A DNA stretch of 64,000 bases from Bacillota bacterium (GTDB lineage Bacteria; Bacillota; Sulfobacillia; JAJYWN01), in the NCBI GenBank assembly GCA_021791495.1, contig JAJYWN010000064.1, positions 167,719 to 231,718 of the forward strand, given 5' to 3'. Under the pieces are notes generated by a model. The model did no database searches, was not told the origin of the DNA, and saw only the letters and a program-made list of their open reading frames with translations. The position numbers were made by a program, and so were the translations under genes. Positions 7,935-16,728 of the stretch are shown piece by piece (position 1 is the first letter of the stretch; the number at the start of each line of letters is the position of its first letter).

Positions 7935-9146
7935 TCACCAGAGCAACGGCGAGGCTAAGGCTACCCACAGACTCCAGACGGCGGCCACCGGCATGCCCAG
8001 GACGATGGCCCGGCGAAAGGCGAAGATCCAGCCGGATTTGTTCAAAGTCCCCAGACGCGCCTGTCCCACCAAGACCATTCCGAGGACAAACAACGTCACC
8101 AGGTTCCATCCCAGCACCACGTGGCGGTTGGCCGTCAGGCCCAGGCGGAAGACGCGTTCGGCATTGGCCGCCAAAGCATAGATGTTCAGCAGGAAGGTGG
8201 CGCCCGCCAGCGCCAGCATCCCCCGGCGGAGCAGGCGCGAGACTCCTTGTGGCAAGTTCTCTCCCCTGGCCGGAAGCACCAGGACCAGGAGGGCCAGGAT
8301 GGCCGCGATGGTGCCGTTATAGACGAGGAGTACGGCCCGGTCTTGAAACGCTTTCACGAAGAAAAGGGGGATGAAGACGACCACATAGGCGGCCAGGATG
8401 GCCAGCGCCGGGACCATGGCCAGGCGGGCAAAAAGACGCAACCAGCGCAGGGGACCGCGACTCAGGTCCTGTTCGGAAAGGTCGGTGGCCGGGTCGTAAG
8501 CGGCAGCCACGGCCAACACTGGGATGATCCCGAAGGCCAGGTTCACCCCTATCTGGACCATGTTCCGCGGCACCACCACGCCGAGCACGCTAAAGATGCC
8601 CAGCGTCAAGCCACCGGCGATTCCCAGGATGGCGAACAGAATGTTCGCGGCCACCAGCACCTCCAGGGCCTTGGTTAGGGCGGCGAAGCGGTCATTGGCG
8701 ATGTCGCCGACTCCCCACGTGAGGGCCAACCCGAGGCAGGCCGTGGAGACGATGGCCAGGTGGGCTGAGGACAGGACTGCGGCGTCGCCCGAGCGGCCAC
8801 CGGCGGCCAGACCGACCATGGCGGCCACCAAGAACGGAGCGGCCCCGGCGGCGACAAAGACTGGAAACCCGTTCGCCGCGCGGCCTCCGGAAATCGGTGA
8901 TCTCCGGGGCCTCCGCCAGGTGGGGGACTTGCTCCCCGCGGCAGTAAGAAACCCCAGTATCGCGGCCACCGTCGCCGGCGACCAGAAAAGCCAGAACTGC
9001 GGCGTCGATGCTCCCGGAACAGGCACGGCGGGGCGGTCCCACGCCAAGAGAGCCCAGGAGGCGCTGAGGCCCAGGGCCCAAACCACCGCCCAAAGCCACA
9101 CTCTTCCGGATGCAGCGGCAGGGCCGTTTCTCGTCTGACCGTCCAC
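7935..9146 (-). CDS. Polytopic membrane protein, possibly DUF4153/DUF4173-like
   Basis: A 403-residue protein with about ten hydrophobic helices and no catalytic motif. The second half (ILAAYVVVFIPLFFVKAF, then LLNIYALAANAERVFRLGLT and a final amphipathic tail) resembles DUF4153/DUF4173-type bacterial membrane proteins; this match is by eye only. The gene begins 14 nt after the ArsR-type regulator on the same strand, so the two are probably one transcript and this protein may be the regulated target. The substrate or role is unknown. Confidence 0.65.
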   Translation of the reverse strand: MDGQTRNGPAAASGRVWLWAVVWALGLSASWALLAWDRPAVPVPGASTPQFWLFWSPATVAAILGFLTAAGSKSPTWRRPRRSPISGGRAANGFPVFVAAGAAPFLVAAMVGLAAGGRSGDAAVLSSAHLAIVSTACLGLALTWGVGDIANDRFAALTKALEVLVAANILFAILGIAGGLTLGIFSVLGVVVPRNMVQIGVNLAFGIIPVLAVAAAYDPATDLSEQDLSRGPLRWLRLFARLAMVPALAILAAYVVVFIPLFFVKAFQDRAVLLVYNGTIAAILALLVLVLPARGENLPQGVSRLLRRGMLALAGATFLLNIYALAANAERVFRLGLTANRHVVLGWNLVTLFVLGMVLVGQARLGTLNKSGWIFAFRRAIVLGMPVAAVWSLWVALASPLLW

Positions 9147-9160
9147 TTGCTTACCCCTTT

Positions 9161-10069
9161 CTAGTCTTCTTCGGGTGACTCCTGACGTTGCAGCATGAAG
9201 CTCTTGACCCCGGCCACCAGTTGGTCCAGCGTACCGGGCTGGACGCCGTAGTAGATGAGTTTGCCTTCCTGTCTCTGGCGGAACACCAGCCCGGCCTCGG
9301 TCAGCAGCCGCAGGTGTCGGGACACGGTCGACTCATTAACTCCCAGACGGCGGGCCATTTCCTGCGCCGGCAACGTCTCGCGGGCCACCAACCGTAACAG
9401 CCGCAGCCTGGTCCCGTCGGCCAGCGCCGCGAAGCCCAAAGTCAGACTCTCGGGCACGGGGGCGTCCACCGCCGGGGCCGCTCGCTCCACCGGGTAGAAG
9501 AACAGTTGCACGGATCCCAAACGGTAGAACATGATGCGCCGCGGGCAGAAGACCGAAGGAACGAAGATGATGCGCTCAAGGTCGGCCACGGGCACGCGTA
9601 CCCCCTTGCCCCAATGGAGGACGATGCTTTCCCCGTCGCCCGCCACACTGATCCGGTCGGAAAAGCGCCCCAGAAAAGCTCCGACCTCCATGGTGGCCAG
9701 CTTAGCCGGTTCGTCGCGCACGCTATCGGCTAAGAGTCCAGCCTTGGCCGCGATCTCCGGTGCCACGGCGTTCCAGTAGCCGGCCAGCTGCTTCCACATC
9801 TCGGCGGCTGTGATCGCGCCGTTCTCTTCTTGCTCGAAAGCCAAGGCAAAAAGGTCGTTCGACTGCGCTTCCGCCAAGGCCGCCGCCAGCGCGTCATCGC
9901 CGGCCGCCCCGTCGCCCAGCCGCCCTCGCACCCGTTCCGCCCAGGCCAGATCAGAGCCGAAGCTCTCGGGGTTGCCCAAGACCAGCAACGAAAGGGCCAT
10001 GTCGAGAAGGGGGTAGTACCGGAAAACCAGCTTTGCCTTGAGCGTATCTTGTGTGGTCAAGCAATGCAC
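9161..10069 (-). CDS. ArsR-type transcriptional regulator with N-terminal sensor domain
   Basis: About 302 residues. The C-terminal 90 residues are an ArsR winged helix-turn-helix: DGTRLRLLRLVARETLPAQE, then MARRLGVNESTVSRHLRLL and FRQRQEGKLIYYGV. No metal-binding cysteine motif is present in it. The N-terminal 200 residues (KAKLVFRYYPLLDMALSLLVL...) resemble the DUF5937-type sensor part of similar regulators. I chose GTG 10069 because a good promoter -10 box (TAGAAT) lies over the more upstream ATG at 10102. It probably controls itself and the following membrane-protein gene; a 22-bp palindrome lies upstream. Confidence 0.75.
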   Translation of the reverse strand: MHCLTTQDTLKAKLVFRYYPLLDMALSLLVLGNPESFGSDLAWAERVRGRLGDGAAGDDALAAALAEAQSNDLFALAFEQEENGAITAAEMWKQLAGYWNAVAPEIAAKAGLLADSVRDEPAKLATMEVGAFLGRFSDRISVAGDGESIVLHWGKGVRVPVADLERIIFVPSVFCPRRIMFYRLGSVQLFFYPVERAAPAVDAPVPESLTLGFAALADGTRLRLLRLVARETLPAQEMARRLGVNESTVSRHLRLLTEAGLVFRQRQEGKLIYYGVQPGTLDQLVAGVKSFMLQRQESPEED

Positions 10070-10100
10070 CCGCCCTTCGCTTGCGCTCTCGCGCAACCTC

Positions 10101-10129
10101 ATTCTACCAAGGTGCCGACCGTGAGTCAA
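10101..10129 (-). promoter_or_regulatory. Sigma-A promoter of the ArsR-type regulator
   Basis: On the minus strand TTGACT and TAGAAT are separated by exactly 17 nt. The predicted start of transcription, near 10094, lies about 25 nt upstream of GTG 10069 and excludes the upstream ATG as a start. Confidence 0.65.
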
Positions 10130-10159
10130 GAGAGGGGTTGCCCAAAAAGGCCTCATAGG

Positions 10160-10181
10160 CATTTCGTCAATTGTCGAAATG
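10160..10181. promoter_or_regulatory. 22-bp palindrome, candidate operator
   Basis: CATTTCG-t-CAATTG-t-CGAAATG is symmetrical at all but the two spacer T positions. It lies between the minus-strand ArsR-type regulator and the plus-strand glyA, about 30 bp upstream of the regulator's -35 box. A regulator binding site is the simplest reading; which gene it controls is inferred. Confidence 0.55.
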
Positions 10182-10317
10182 TCTTATGGGGCGAAAATGA
10201 TCTCCCCCCAATAGGTTGCAGGAGATGACACCGGCGGAAGGAAATGGCCCCCAAGATGCAAAAAGGGCACTCTAACCGCAGGATTGTGGTAGCCACGTTC
10301 AAGGAGGCAAGCGCCAG

Positions 10318-11574
10318 ATGGAGACACTGGAAATCGTCAAGAAGCAGGACCCGCAGGTATACGACGCACTAGTCGCCGAACTCGGCCGGCAGCGTGATCA
10401 CCTTGAGCTGATCGCCTCGGAGAACTTCGTCAGCCGGGCGGTCCTGGAAGCCCAGGGCACCTGGCTCACTAACAAATACGCCGAGGGCTACCCGGGCAAG
10501 CGCTACTACGGCGGTTGCCAGTACGTCGACGTGGCCGAGAACCTCGCCATCGAACGGGCGAAAGCCCTCTTTAGCGCCGACCACGCCAACGTCCAGCCCC
10601 ACTCCGGCGCCCAGGCCAACACCGGCGTCTACTTCGCCGTTCTGCGCCCCGGTGACACGGTCCTTGGCATGGACTTGTCCCACGGTGGCCATCTCACCCA
10701 CGGCCATCCCTTGAATATCTCCGGTTCCTATTACCGCTTCATCGGTTACGGGGTGGACCGGAACACCGAGACCATCGACTACGAGGCCTTGGAGGAACTG
10801 GCGGAGAAAGAGCGGCCGAAGCTCATCGTGGCCGGCGCCAGCGCCTATCCGCGGGTCATCGACTTCCAGCGCATCGCCCGCACCGCGGAGAAGGTTGGTG
10901 CCATGTTCATGGTGGACATGGCCCACATCGCCGGCCTGGTGGCCACGGGCCTGCACCCCAGCCCAGTGCCCTACGCCGACTTCGTCACCACCACCACCCA
11001 TAAGACTCTGCGCGGCCCGCGCGGCGGGATGATTCTCTGCAAGAAGAAGTGGGCGAAGGACATCGACCGCGCCATTTTCCCCGGCATCCAGGGCGGCCCA
11101 CTTGAGCATATCATCGCCGCGAAAGCTGTGGCCTTCGGCGAGGCGCTGCAGCCATCCTTCCGGGAATACCAGGCCCAGATCATCAAGAACGCCGCCGTGC
11201 TGGCCGACGCCCTGAAGGGATTTGGCTTCCGCCTAGTTTCGGGCGGTACCGATAACCACCTGATGCTGGTGGACCTCGGTCCTAAGGGGGCGACGGGCAA
11301 GGACGCCGAGAAGGGCCTGGACGAAGCGAACATCACGGTGAACAAGAACGCCATACCCTTCGACACCCAGCCACCCATGGTCGCCAGCGGCATCCGGCTC
11401 GGCACGCCGGCCGTGACCACGCGCGGCATGCGCGAAACCGAGATGCGGAAAATCGCCGACCTTATTAACCGCGCCGTGGAAGGGCTGAAGGAACATGCCG
11501 GGTTCGATTCTATCCGCGAAGAGGTGCTGGCGCTCTGCGCCCAGTTCCCGCTGTATCCCGACCTCCGGTCGTAA
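10318..11574 (+). CDS. glyA: Serine hydroxymethyltransferase
   Basis: A 418-residue fold-type I PLP enzyme that converts serine and tetrahydrofolate to glycine and methylene-tetrahydrofolate in the cytoplasm. It is full length. Visible motifs are [42 protein letters not shown], the DMAHIAGL strand and [13 protein letters not shown] with the Schiff-base lysine at residue 229. The start has a clear AAGGAGG site 10 nt upstream. It stands alone, with a 250-nt upstream region containing the palindrome; I found no recognisable riboswitch there. Confidence 0.97.
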   Translation: METLEIVKKQDPQVYDALVAELGRQRDHLELIASENFVSRAVLEAQGTWLTNKYAEGYPGKRYYGGCQYVDVAENLAIERAKALFSADHANVQPHSGAQANTGVYFAVLRPGDTVLGMDLSHGGHLTHGHPLNISGSYYRFIGYGVDRNTETIDYEALEELAEKERPKLIVAGASAYPRVIDFQRIARTAEKVGAMFMVDMAHIAGLVATGLHPSPVPYADFVTTTTHKTLRGPRGGMILCKKKWAKDIDRAIFPGIQGGPLEHIIAAKAVAFGEALQPSFREYQAQIIKNAAVLADALKGFGFRLVSGGTDNHLMLVDLGPKGATGKDAEKGLDEANITVNKNAIPFDTQPPMVASGIRLGTPAVTTRGMRETEMRKIADLINRAVEGLKEHAGFDSIREEVLALCAQFPLYPDLRS

Positions 11575-11715
11575 CTCATCCAGCTTCCCTCTGAGGACGC
11601 GGCATCGACGAGACCCATCCGAAAGTTGCCTGACGGCGAAGGGTATTTGGGGGTGCCACGAAGAAGAGCAGGTGGGTGAATTTCCCTTTTCTCCCGAGGC
11701 CGAGGGGGTGGCCCA

Positions 11716-12909
11716 GTGCTACCGGACAACGAACTTGAAGGAATGCTGACCGACCTTGAGTCTGATAGGGTCGAGCGCAAGAGTTCATTTGCCGAGAAGA
11801 ACAAGGTCAGGCAGGCGATCTGCGCTTTCGCCAATGATCTTCCGGACTATCGGCTGCCAGGAGTCTTGTTCATTGGTGTTAGTGATAGCGGGGCACCCAC
11901 GAACTTGGCGATCACGGACGGGCTTCTCAGAGAGATATCGGATCTCCGACAGGATGGGAACATTCTTCCCTTTCCGACCATGACTGTACAGCGGAGACGA
12001 CTTCGCGGCTCGGATATCGTTGTTGTAGAAGTTCAACCCTCGTCTTACCCTCCAGTAAGGGCTGACGGGAGGGTTTGGATTCGCGTCGGGCCGAGGCGAG
12101 CAATAGCCACCCCAGACGAGGAGCGTCGTCTAGTCGAAAAGCGCCGGGCTTTGGATGTCTCGTTTGACCAGCGAGAGGTGCAGGGAGCATCCCTTGATGA
12201 TCTTGATCTCGAGCGGTTCGAGAAGGAGTATCTTCCGTTTGCAGTGGCCCCTGAGGTCCTAGAACAGAACAATCGTCCATTGGAACAGAGACTTCAGGCA
12301 CTTCGTCTGCTAACGCGATCGGGGATGCCGAACACAGCCTCAATCCTAATAATCGGGAAAGAACCTCGGTCATGGGTCCCCGGGGCATACGTCCAATTCT
12401 TGAGAATTGACGGGACCAGATTGACCGACCCGATCCTTAACCAGAAGGAGATAGCTGGAACGGTTCTGGATACAATCCGGGTGACAGAAGACATGTTGCG
12501 CGCCAACATCTCGACATCCGCCGACATCGAATCCGGCTTAGTTGAGGAATCCCACCCGGATTACCCTTTTCTGGCCCTGCAGCAGTTGTTCCGAAACGCC
12601 GTCATTCACAGGACTTACGAATCCACAAACTCGCCCATCCGGATATACTGGTTCTCCAACAGGATCGAGATATATAGTCCGGGCGGTCTTTACGGGATTG
12701 TGACTCGCGAGAATTTCGGAATCACTGGGGCGACTGACTACCGCAATCCTCTGCTGGCGGAAGCCGCAAAGATTCAGGGCCTCGTACAGAAATTCGGTGT
12801 GGGTATTCCCACGTCCCGTAGGCAATTGGAGATGAACGGCAACCCGAAGCCAGACTTCGTCTTCTCGGAGAACAGTGTCTTGGTGACTATATATCGGAGA
12901 CCACAATGA
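11716..12909 (+). CDS. AlbA_2 (Schlafen-like) DNA-binding domain / RecG-like ATPase protein
   Basis: A 397-residue protein. The N-terminal 130 residues follow the AlbA_2 pattern (ESDRVERKSSF, AICAFANDLP, VLFIGVSDSGAPTNL). The C-terminal 130 residues follow the HATPase_c_4 module of the COG2865 group: LFRNAVIHRTYE, RIEIYSPGGLYG, DYRNPLL and FGVGIPTSRRQLEMNG. Proteins of this type are seen as putative transcriptional regulators and in defence loci. Its stop overlaps the start of a ParA-like gene by 4 nt, so the two act as a pair. Codon use is clearly less GC-rich at third positions than in glyA or the CoA-transferase, which suggests later acquisition. The GTG start has GAGGGGG upstream. Confidence 0.8.
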   Translation: MLPDNELEGMLTDLESDRVERKSSFAEKNKVRQAICAFANDLPDYRLPGVLFIGVSDSGAPTNLAITDGLLREISDLRQDGNILPFPTMTVQRRRLRGSDIVVVEVQPSSYPPVRADGRVWIRVGPRRAIATPDEERRLVEKRRALDVSFDQREVQGASLDDLDLERFEKEYLPFAVAPEVLEQNNRPLEQRLQALRLLTRSGMPNTASILIIGKEPRSWVPGAYVQFLRIDGTRLTDPILNQKEIAGTVLDTIRVTEDMLRANISTSADIESGLVEESHPDYPFLALQQLFRNAVIHRTYESTNSPIRIYWFSNRIEIYSPGGLYGIVTRENFGITGATDYRNPLLAEAAKIQGLVQKFGVGIPTSRRQLEMNGNPKPDFVFSENSVLVTIYRRPQ

Positions 12910-13895
12910 AGACCATAGCTTTCTTCAACAACAAGGGCGGCGTGGGCAAAACCTCTCTGGTCTATCATTTGGCCTGGATGTATGCGGATCTGGGGTTGGC
13001 GGTTGTTGCGGCCGACCTAGACCCCCAGGCTAACCTGACATCAGTATTCCTCGATGAAGACCGCCTTGAAGCGCTGTGGCCGGATGATGGGCACCACCAG
13101 ACGGTCCTGGGTGCCATCCAACCCTTGCTGAAAGGAATTGGCGATGTTAAGAGCCCACATGTGGAGGAAATAGCCGATTCCCTAGGACTAGTTGTTGGCG
13201 ACCTAGGTCTTTCCACTTTCGAAGATGAGCTGAGTTCTCAGTGGCCCGATTGCCTGGACGGCAAAGAACGTGCCTTCCGAGTTATCTCCGCATTCTTCCG
13301 TCTCCTAAGATTGGCAGGGGAGGGACGAGGGGCCGATATCGTGCTAATGGACGTAGGTCCCAACCTCGGCGCGATCAACAGAGCAGCCATAATAGCCGCT
13401 GATGCCGTTGTGGTTCCGTTGGCGCCGGATCTGTTCTCCCTACAAGGTCTCAAGAACCTTGGTCCCACTCTTCGCCATTGGAAGAAGGGATGGCGCGAGA
13501 GACTTGATAAGAGTCCCGAACCCAGTCTGGAATTGCCCAGACTCAAGATGGAGCCAGTCGGATACGTGGTGCAGCAGCATTCGATGCGGATGGACCGTCC
13601 GGTCCAAGCCTATGGTCGATGGATGTCCAGAATTCCCAACGTGTATCGACAATCCGTACTCGGCACGGCCGCCTCTTCCAGCAAAGTCAGCGTAGAAACC
13701 GACACGCATTGTCTGGCCCGAATCAAACACTACAGAAGTCTCATGCCCATGGCGATGGAAGTCAGAAAGCCCATGTTCCACCTTAAGCCGGCGGATGGGG
13801 CTATTGGAGCGCACTCAATGGCCGTACAAGAATGCCAATCCGACTTCAAGAACCTTGCGATGAAGATAGCAGCCAGGTGTGATTTGCAGGTCTAG
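12906..13895 (+). CDS. ParA/MinD-family ATPase
   Basis: A 329-residue ATPase with the deviant Walker A motif KGGVGKT at residues 10-16, VVAADLDPQANLTSVFL, and the Walker B-like strand DIVLMDVGPNLGAINRAA, followed by ADAVVVPLAPDLFSLQGL. The C-terminal third (YRQSVLGTAASSSKVSVETD, RSLMPMAMEVRKPMF) is not that of plasmid ParA and no parB gene or parS-like repeat follows. It is translationally coupled to the AlbA_2-ATPase gene. A role as energy module of a two-protein system is inferred; chromosome or plasmid partition is less likely given the context. Confidence 0.82.
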   Translation: MKTIAFFNNKGGVGKTSLVYHLAWMYADLGLAVVAADLDPQANLTSVFLDEDRLEALWPDDGHHQTVLGAIQPLLKGIGDVKSPHVEEIADSLGLVVGDLGLSTFEDELSSQWPDCLDGKERAFRVISAFFRLLRLAGEGRGADIVLMDVGPNLGAINRAAIIAADAVVVPLAPDLFSLQGLKNLGPTLRHWKKGWRERLDKSPEPSLELPRLKMEPVGYVVQQHSMRMDRPVQAYGRWMSRIPNVYRQSVLGTAASSSKVSVETDTHCLARIKHYRSLMPMAMEVRKPMFHLKPADGAIGAHSMAVQECQSDFKNLAMKIAARCDLQV

Positions 13896-13940
13896 AAGCT
13901 CACCCATGCCACTGTCTGAAGGAGAGGGCTTCGTTCCGAT

Positions 13941-15128
13941 ATGCCGCAGTCTCTTGAATGCTTGCGCGTCCTCGACTTGAGCCGCGTCCTCGCCGGCCCT
14001 TACTGCGCCATGGTCCTGGCCGACCTGGGTGCCGACGTCATCAAGGTGGAACTGCCCGGCACTGGCGACGACGCCCGCGCCTACGGCCCCTTCATCAAGG
14101 GCGAAAGCGCCTACTACATGAGCATCAACCGCAACAAGCGCGGCATCACCCTGAACCTGAAGCATCCCGAGGGGCGGGCGCTCTTCCTCCGCCTGGCGCG
14201 CTGGGCGGACGTGGTCATCGAGAACTATCGCCCCGGCACCATGGACCGCCTCGGTCTCGGTTACGCCGACCTGGAGAAAGAAAACCCGCGCCTCATCTAC
14301 GCCGCCGTCTCCGGCTTCGGCGCCACCGGCCCTTACCGCCACCGCCCCGCCTATGACATCATTGCCCAGGGGATGGGCGGTCTGATGAGCATCACCGGCC
14401 ATCCCGGCGGGCCGCCGACCCGCGTCGGCGCCTCGGTGGGCGACATCACCGCCGGCTTGTACACTGCCGTCGGCATCTTGGCGGCCGTGGTGGAGCGGGA
14501 GCGGAGCGGGCGCGGCCAGTTCATCGACGTGTCCATGATGGATTGCCAGGTGTCCATCCTTGAAAACGCCATTTCGCGCTACCTGGCCACCGGCCAAGTT
14601 CCGCGGCCCCTCGGTAACCACCACCCGTCCATTACGCCCTTCTCGACCTTCAAGACGGCCGACGGCTACATCATCATCGCCGCCGGGAATAACGAGGTTT
14701 TCGGGCGCCTTTGCGGTGTCCTCGGCGTACCGGGGCTGGCGACCGACCCGCGCTTTTCCACCAACCCCGCCCGGACGCAGAACCGCGACGCCCTGGCGGC
14801 CGCCCTGGAAACGGCCATGGCTGGGGCTGGCACGGACCATTGGCTGACGGCGCTGGAGGCCGGCGGCGTTCCGGCGGCGCCCGTGCAGACGGTGGACAAG
14901 GTTATCGGCGACCCCCAGGTGGCGGCGCGCGACATGGTGGCCGAAGTCGACCACCCGGTGGCCGGGCACACCAAGATACCCGGCGTTCCAGTGAAGATGT
15001 CCCGGACCCAGGGGCGTGTGCGCCGTCCGGCGCCGACCCTCGGCCAGCACAATGAAGAGATCCTGACGCAGGTGTTGGGCCTGTCGAAGGCCCAGGTGGA
15101 CGAGCTCCGTTCCAAAGGAGCCCTGTAG
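13941..15128 (+). CDS. Class III (CaiB/BaiF-type) CoA-transferase
   Basis: A 395-residue family III acyl-CoA transferase. Features are LRVLDLSRVLAGPYCAMVLA, LGADVIKVE, NRNKRGITLNLK, DVVIENYRPGTMDRLGLGY and FIDVSMMDCQVS, where Asp201 is the expected catalytic aspartate that forms the acyl anhydride. The C-terminal GVPAAPVQTVDKVIGDPQV motif is also typical. These enzymes move CoA between carboxylic acids in catabolic pathways. The aminotransferase 70 nt downstream suggests a shared amino-acid or beta-amino-acid catabolic role; the acids themselves are not indicated. Confidence 0.92.
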   Translation: MPQSLECLRVLDLSRVLAGPYCAMVLADLGADVIKVELPGTGDDARAYGPFIKGESAYYMSINRNKRGITLNLKHPEGRALFLRLARWADVVIENYRPGTMDRLGLGYADLEKENPRLIYAAVSGFGATGPYRHRPAYDIIAQGMGGLMSITGHPGGPPTRVGASVGDITAGLYTAVGILAAVVERERSGRGQFIDVSMMDCQVSILENAISRYLATGQVPRPLGNHHPSITPFSTFKTADGYIIIAAGNNEVFGRLCGVLGVPGLATDPRFSTNPARTQNRDALAAALETAMAGAGTDHWLTALEAGGVPAAPVQTVDKVIGDPQVAARDMVAEVDHPVAGHTKIPGVPVKMSRTQGRVRRPAPTLGQHNEEILTQVLGLSKAQVDELRSKGAL

Positions 15129-15198
15129 CACGTAGTAGTCTGACGGATCTGTCATGGCGTAGGGCGGTTGTTCAGGTACAAGGAGGCGGATTTTTATC

Positions 15199-16626
15199 AT
15201 GCCAGCTAAAGACCAGGACGGCGCGATGGGTCATGGCACGGTAGGTCGCGGCGGCGCGGCCAAGGCCGAAGAGTATCGCCGCAAGCAGATGGAGTATCTA
15301 TTTCCGTGCGTCGGCACCTACTACGAGAAACCTATCGTGGCGGACCACGCCTCCGGGATGCGGGTCTGGGATGTGGAAGGCAACCAGTATCTCGACTTCT
15401 TCGCCGGTATCCTCACTGTCAGCGTGGGCCACTGCAACCCCGAAGTGACCGAGCCGGCTACCGAGCAGATGCGCCGGCTGCAGCACCTTTCCACACTCTA
15501 CATCAACATGCCCCAGGTAGACTTGGCCGTGAAGCTGGCCGAGATCACGCCGGGCCGGCTAAAGAAGTGCTTCTTCACGAACAGCGGCACGGAGGCTAAC
15601 GAGACGGCCATCCTGCTGGCGAAGCTGTACACCGGCCAGCAGGAAGTCATCGCCCTCCGCCACAGCTACAGCGGCCGGTCCATGTTGGCCATGTCGCTGT
15701 CGGCCCACGCGGGGTACCGCCGCGGTGGCACTCACATCCTTGGCATCAAGCACGCCCACAGCGGCTACTGCTACCGCTGCCCCTTCAAGGCCACCTATCC
15801 CAGCTGCGATCTCATCTGCGCCAGGGACTTCGAGGAGCTCATTCAGACCGAGACCTCGGGGCGCGTGGCGGCCTTCATCGCCGAGCCCATCCAGGGGATG
15901 GGCGGCTTCGTCGTCCCGCCGAAGGAGTACTTCCAGGAGGCCGTCCGCATCGTGCGCAAGTACGGCGGCGTCTTCATCAGCGACGAGGTCCAGACCGGCT
16001 TCGGCCGTACCGGCAAGTGGTTCGGCATCGAGAACTGGGGCGTCGAGCCGGAGATCATGACCTTCGCCAAGGGTTTGGCGAATGGCTCGCCTGTCGGTGC
16101 CACCATCGCTTGGCCCGAGGTGGCCGACGCCTTCGGCGGTTCCACCATCTCCACTTTCGGTGGGAACCCCGTTACCGCCACCGCGGCCTTGGCCACCTTG
16201 AAGGTCATGGAGAAGGAAGACATCCCCGGAAACTGCGCGCGCATCGGCGCGTTCCTGATGGACGGGCTCCGGGCCCTCCAGCAGAAATACCCCTTCATCG
16301 GTGAGGTGCGCGGCCTGGGCCTGATGATCGGCATGGAGCTGGTGGGGGAGAGGAAGGCGCCGGCGGCCGACATCGCCAAGAAGGTCCTGGAAGCCACGCG
16401 GCGCAACCGCCTGCTGGTTGGGAAGGGCGGTCTTTTCGGCAATGTGTTGCGGTTGACCCCTCCGATGACCGTCGGGAAGGCCGAGGCGGAGGAGGCGCTG
16501 CGCCTGCTGGACAAGAGTTTTGAGGAAGTGGCGCGCGAGGAAGGCCTCACCTACGGCGCGGCGGCGGCGGCCAAGGGCGCGGCGGCGCTGAAAACGGCGG
16601 CGGGCGGGATGACGACCGCAAACTGA
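15199..16626 (+). CDS. Class III PLP-dependent aminotransferase (AGXT2/4-aminobutyrate type)
   Basis: A 475-residue aminotransferase. It shows the class III landmarks: VWDVEGNQYLDFFAGI, FFTNSGTEANETAI, FIAEPIQGMGGF, VFISDEVQTGFGRTG and MTFAKGLANG with the PLP lysine at residue 291, then STFGGNPVTATAAL. The set most resembles alanine-glyoxylate 2/beta-aminoisobutyrate and 4-aminobutyrate transaminases. An Ala-rich tail of about 25 residues is extra. AAGGAGG sits 12 nt before ATG. It follows the CoA-transferase gene and ends in a strong hairpin, so the two may form a short operon for amino-acid breakdown (inference). Confidence 0.9.
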   Translation: MPAKDQDGAMGHGTVGRGGAAKAEEYRRKQMEYLFPCVGTYYEKPIVADHASGMRVWDVEGNQYLDFFAGILTVSVGHCNPEVTEPATEQMRRLQHLSTLYINMPQVDLAVKLAEITPGRLKKCFFTNSGTEANETAILLAKLYTGQQEVIALRHSYSGRSMLAMSLSAHAGYRRGGTHILGIKHAHSGYCYRCPFKATYPSCDLICARDFEELIQTETSGRVAAFIAEPIQGMGGFVVPPKEYFQEAVRIVRKYGGVFISDEVQTGFGRTGKWFGIENWGVEPEIMTFAKGLANGSPVGATIAWPEVADAFGGSTISTFGGNPVTATAALATLKVMEKEDIPGNCARIGAFLMDGLRALQQKYPFIGEVRGLGLMIGMELVGERKAPAADIAKKVLEATRRNRLLVGKGGLFGNVLRLTPPMTVGKAEAEEALRLLDKSFEEVAREEGLTYGAAAAAKGAAALKTAAGGMTTAN

Positions 16627-16650
16627 CTGGGAGCGGACCATTAACAATCC

Positions 16651-16692
16651 AAAAGGCCCTGACCCGCAGTTGAAGTGCGAGTCAGGGCCTTT
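16651..16692. terminator. Bidirectional terminator between aminotransferase and stalk-domain gene
   Basis: A 12-bp stem, AAAGGCCCTGAC with GTCAGGGCCTTT, encloses a loop with a smaller inner stem. A/T tracts on the two sides serve the converging genes in either direction. Confidence 0.75.
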
Positions 16693-16728
16693 CGTCCTCC
16701 CGAAAGCCTCCGATTCCTGCGTCAACGC

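Noticed and set aside
10182..10317. A possible ZTP or tetrahydrofolate riboswitch before glyA.
   Set aside because: Conserved loop sequences of both classes are absent.
12906..13895. A plasmid or chromosome partition locus (parA with parB).
   Set aside because: No parB-like gene or parS-like repeat follows; the gene is coupled to the AlbA_2 gene upstream instead.
13815..15200. A 461-codon minus-strand frame opposite the CoA-transferase.
   Set aside because: Its composition is typical of an antisense shadow; the plus-strand enzyme is clear.
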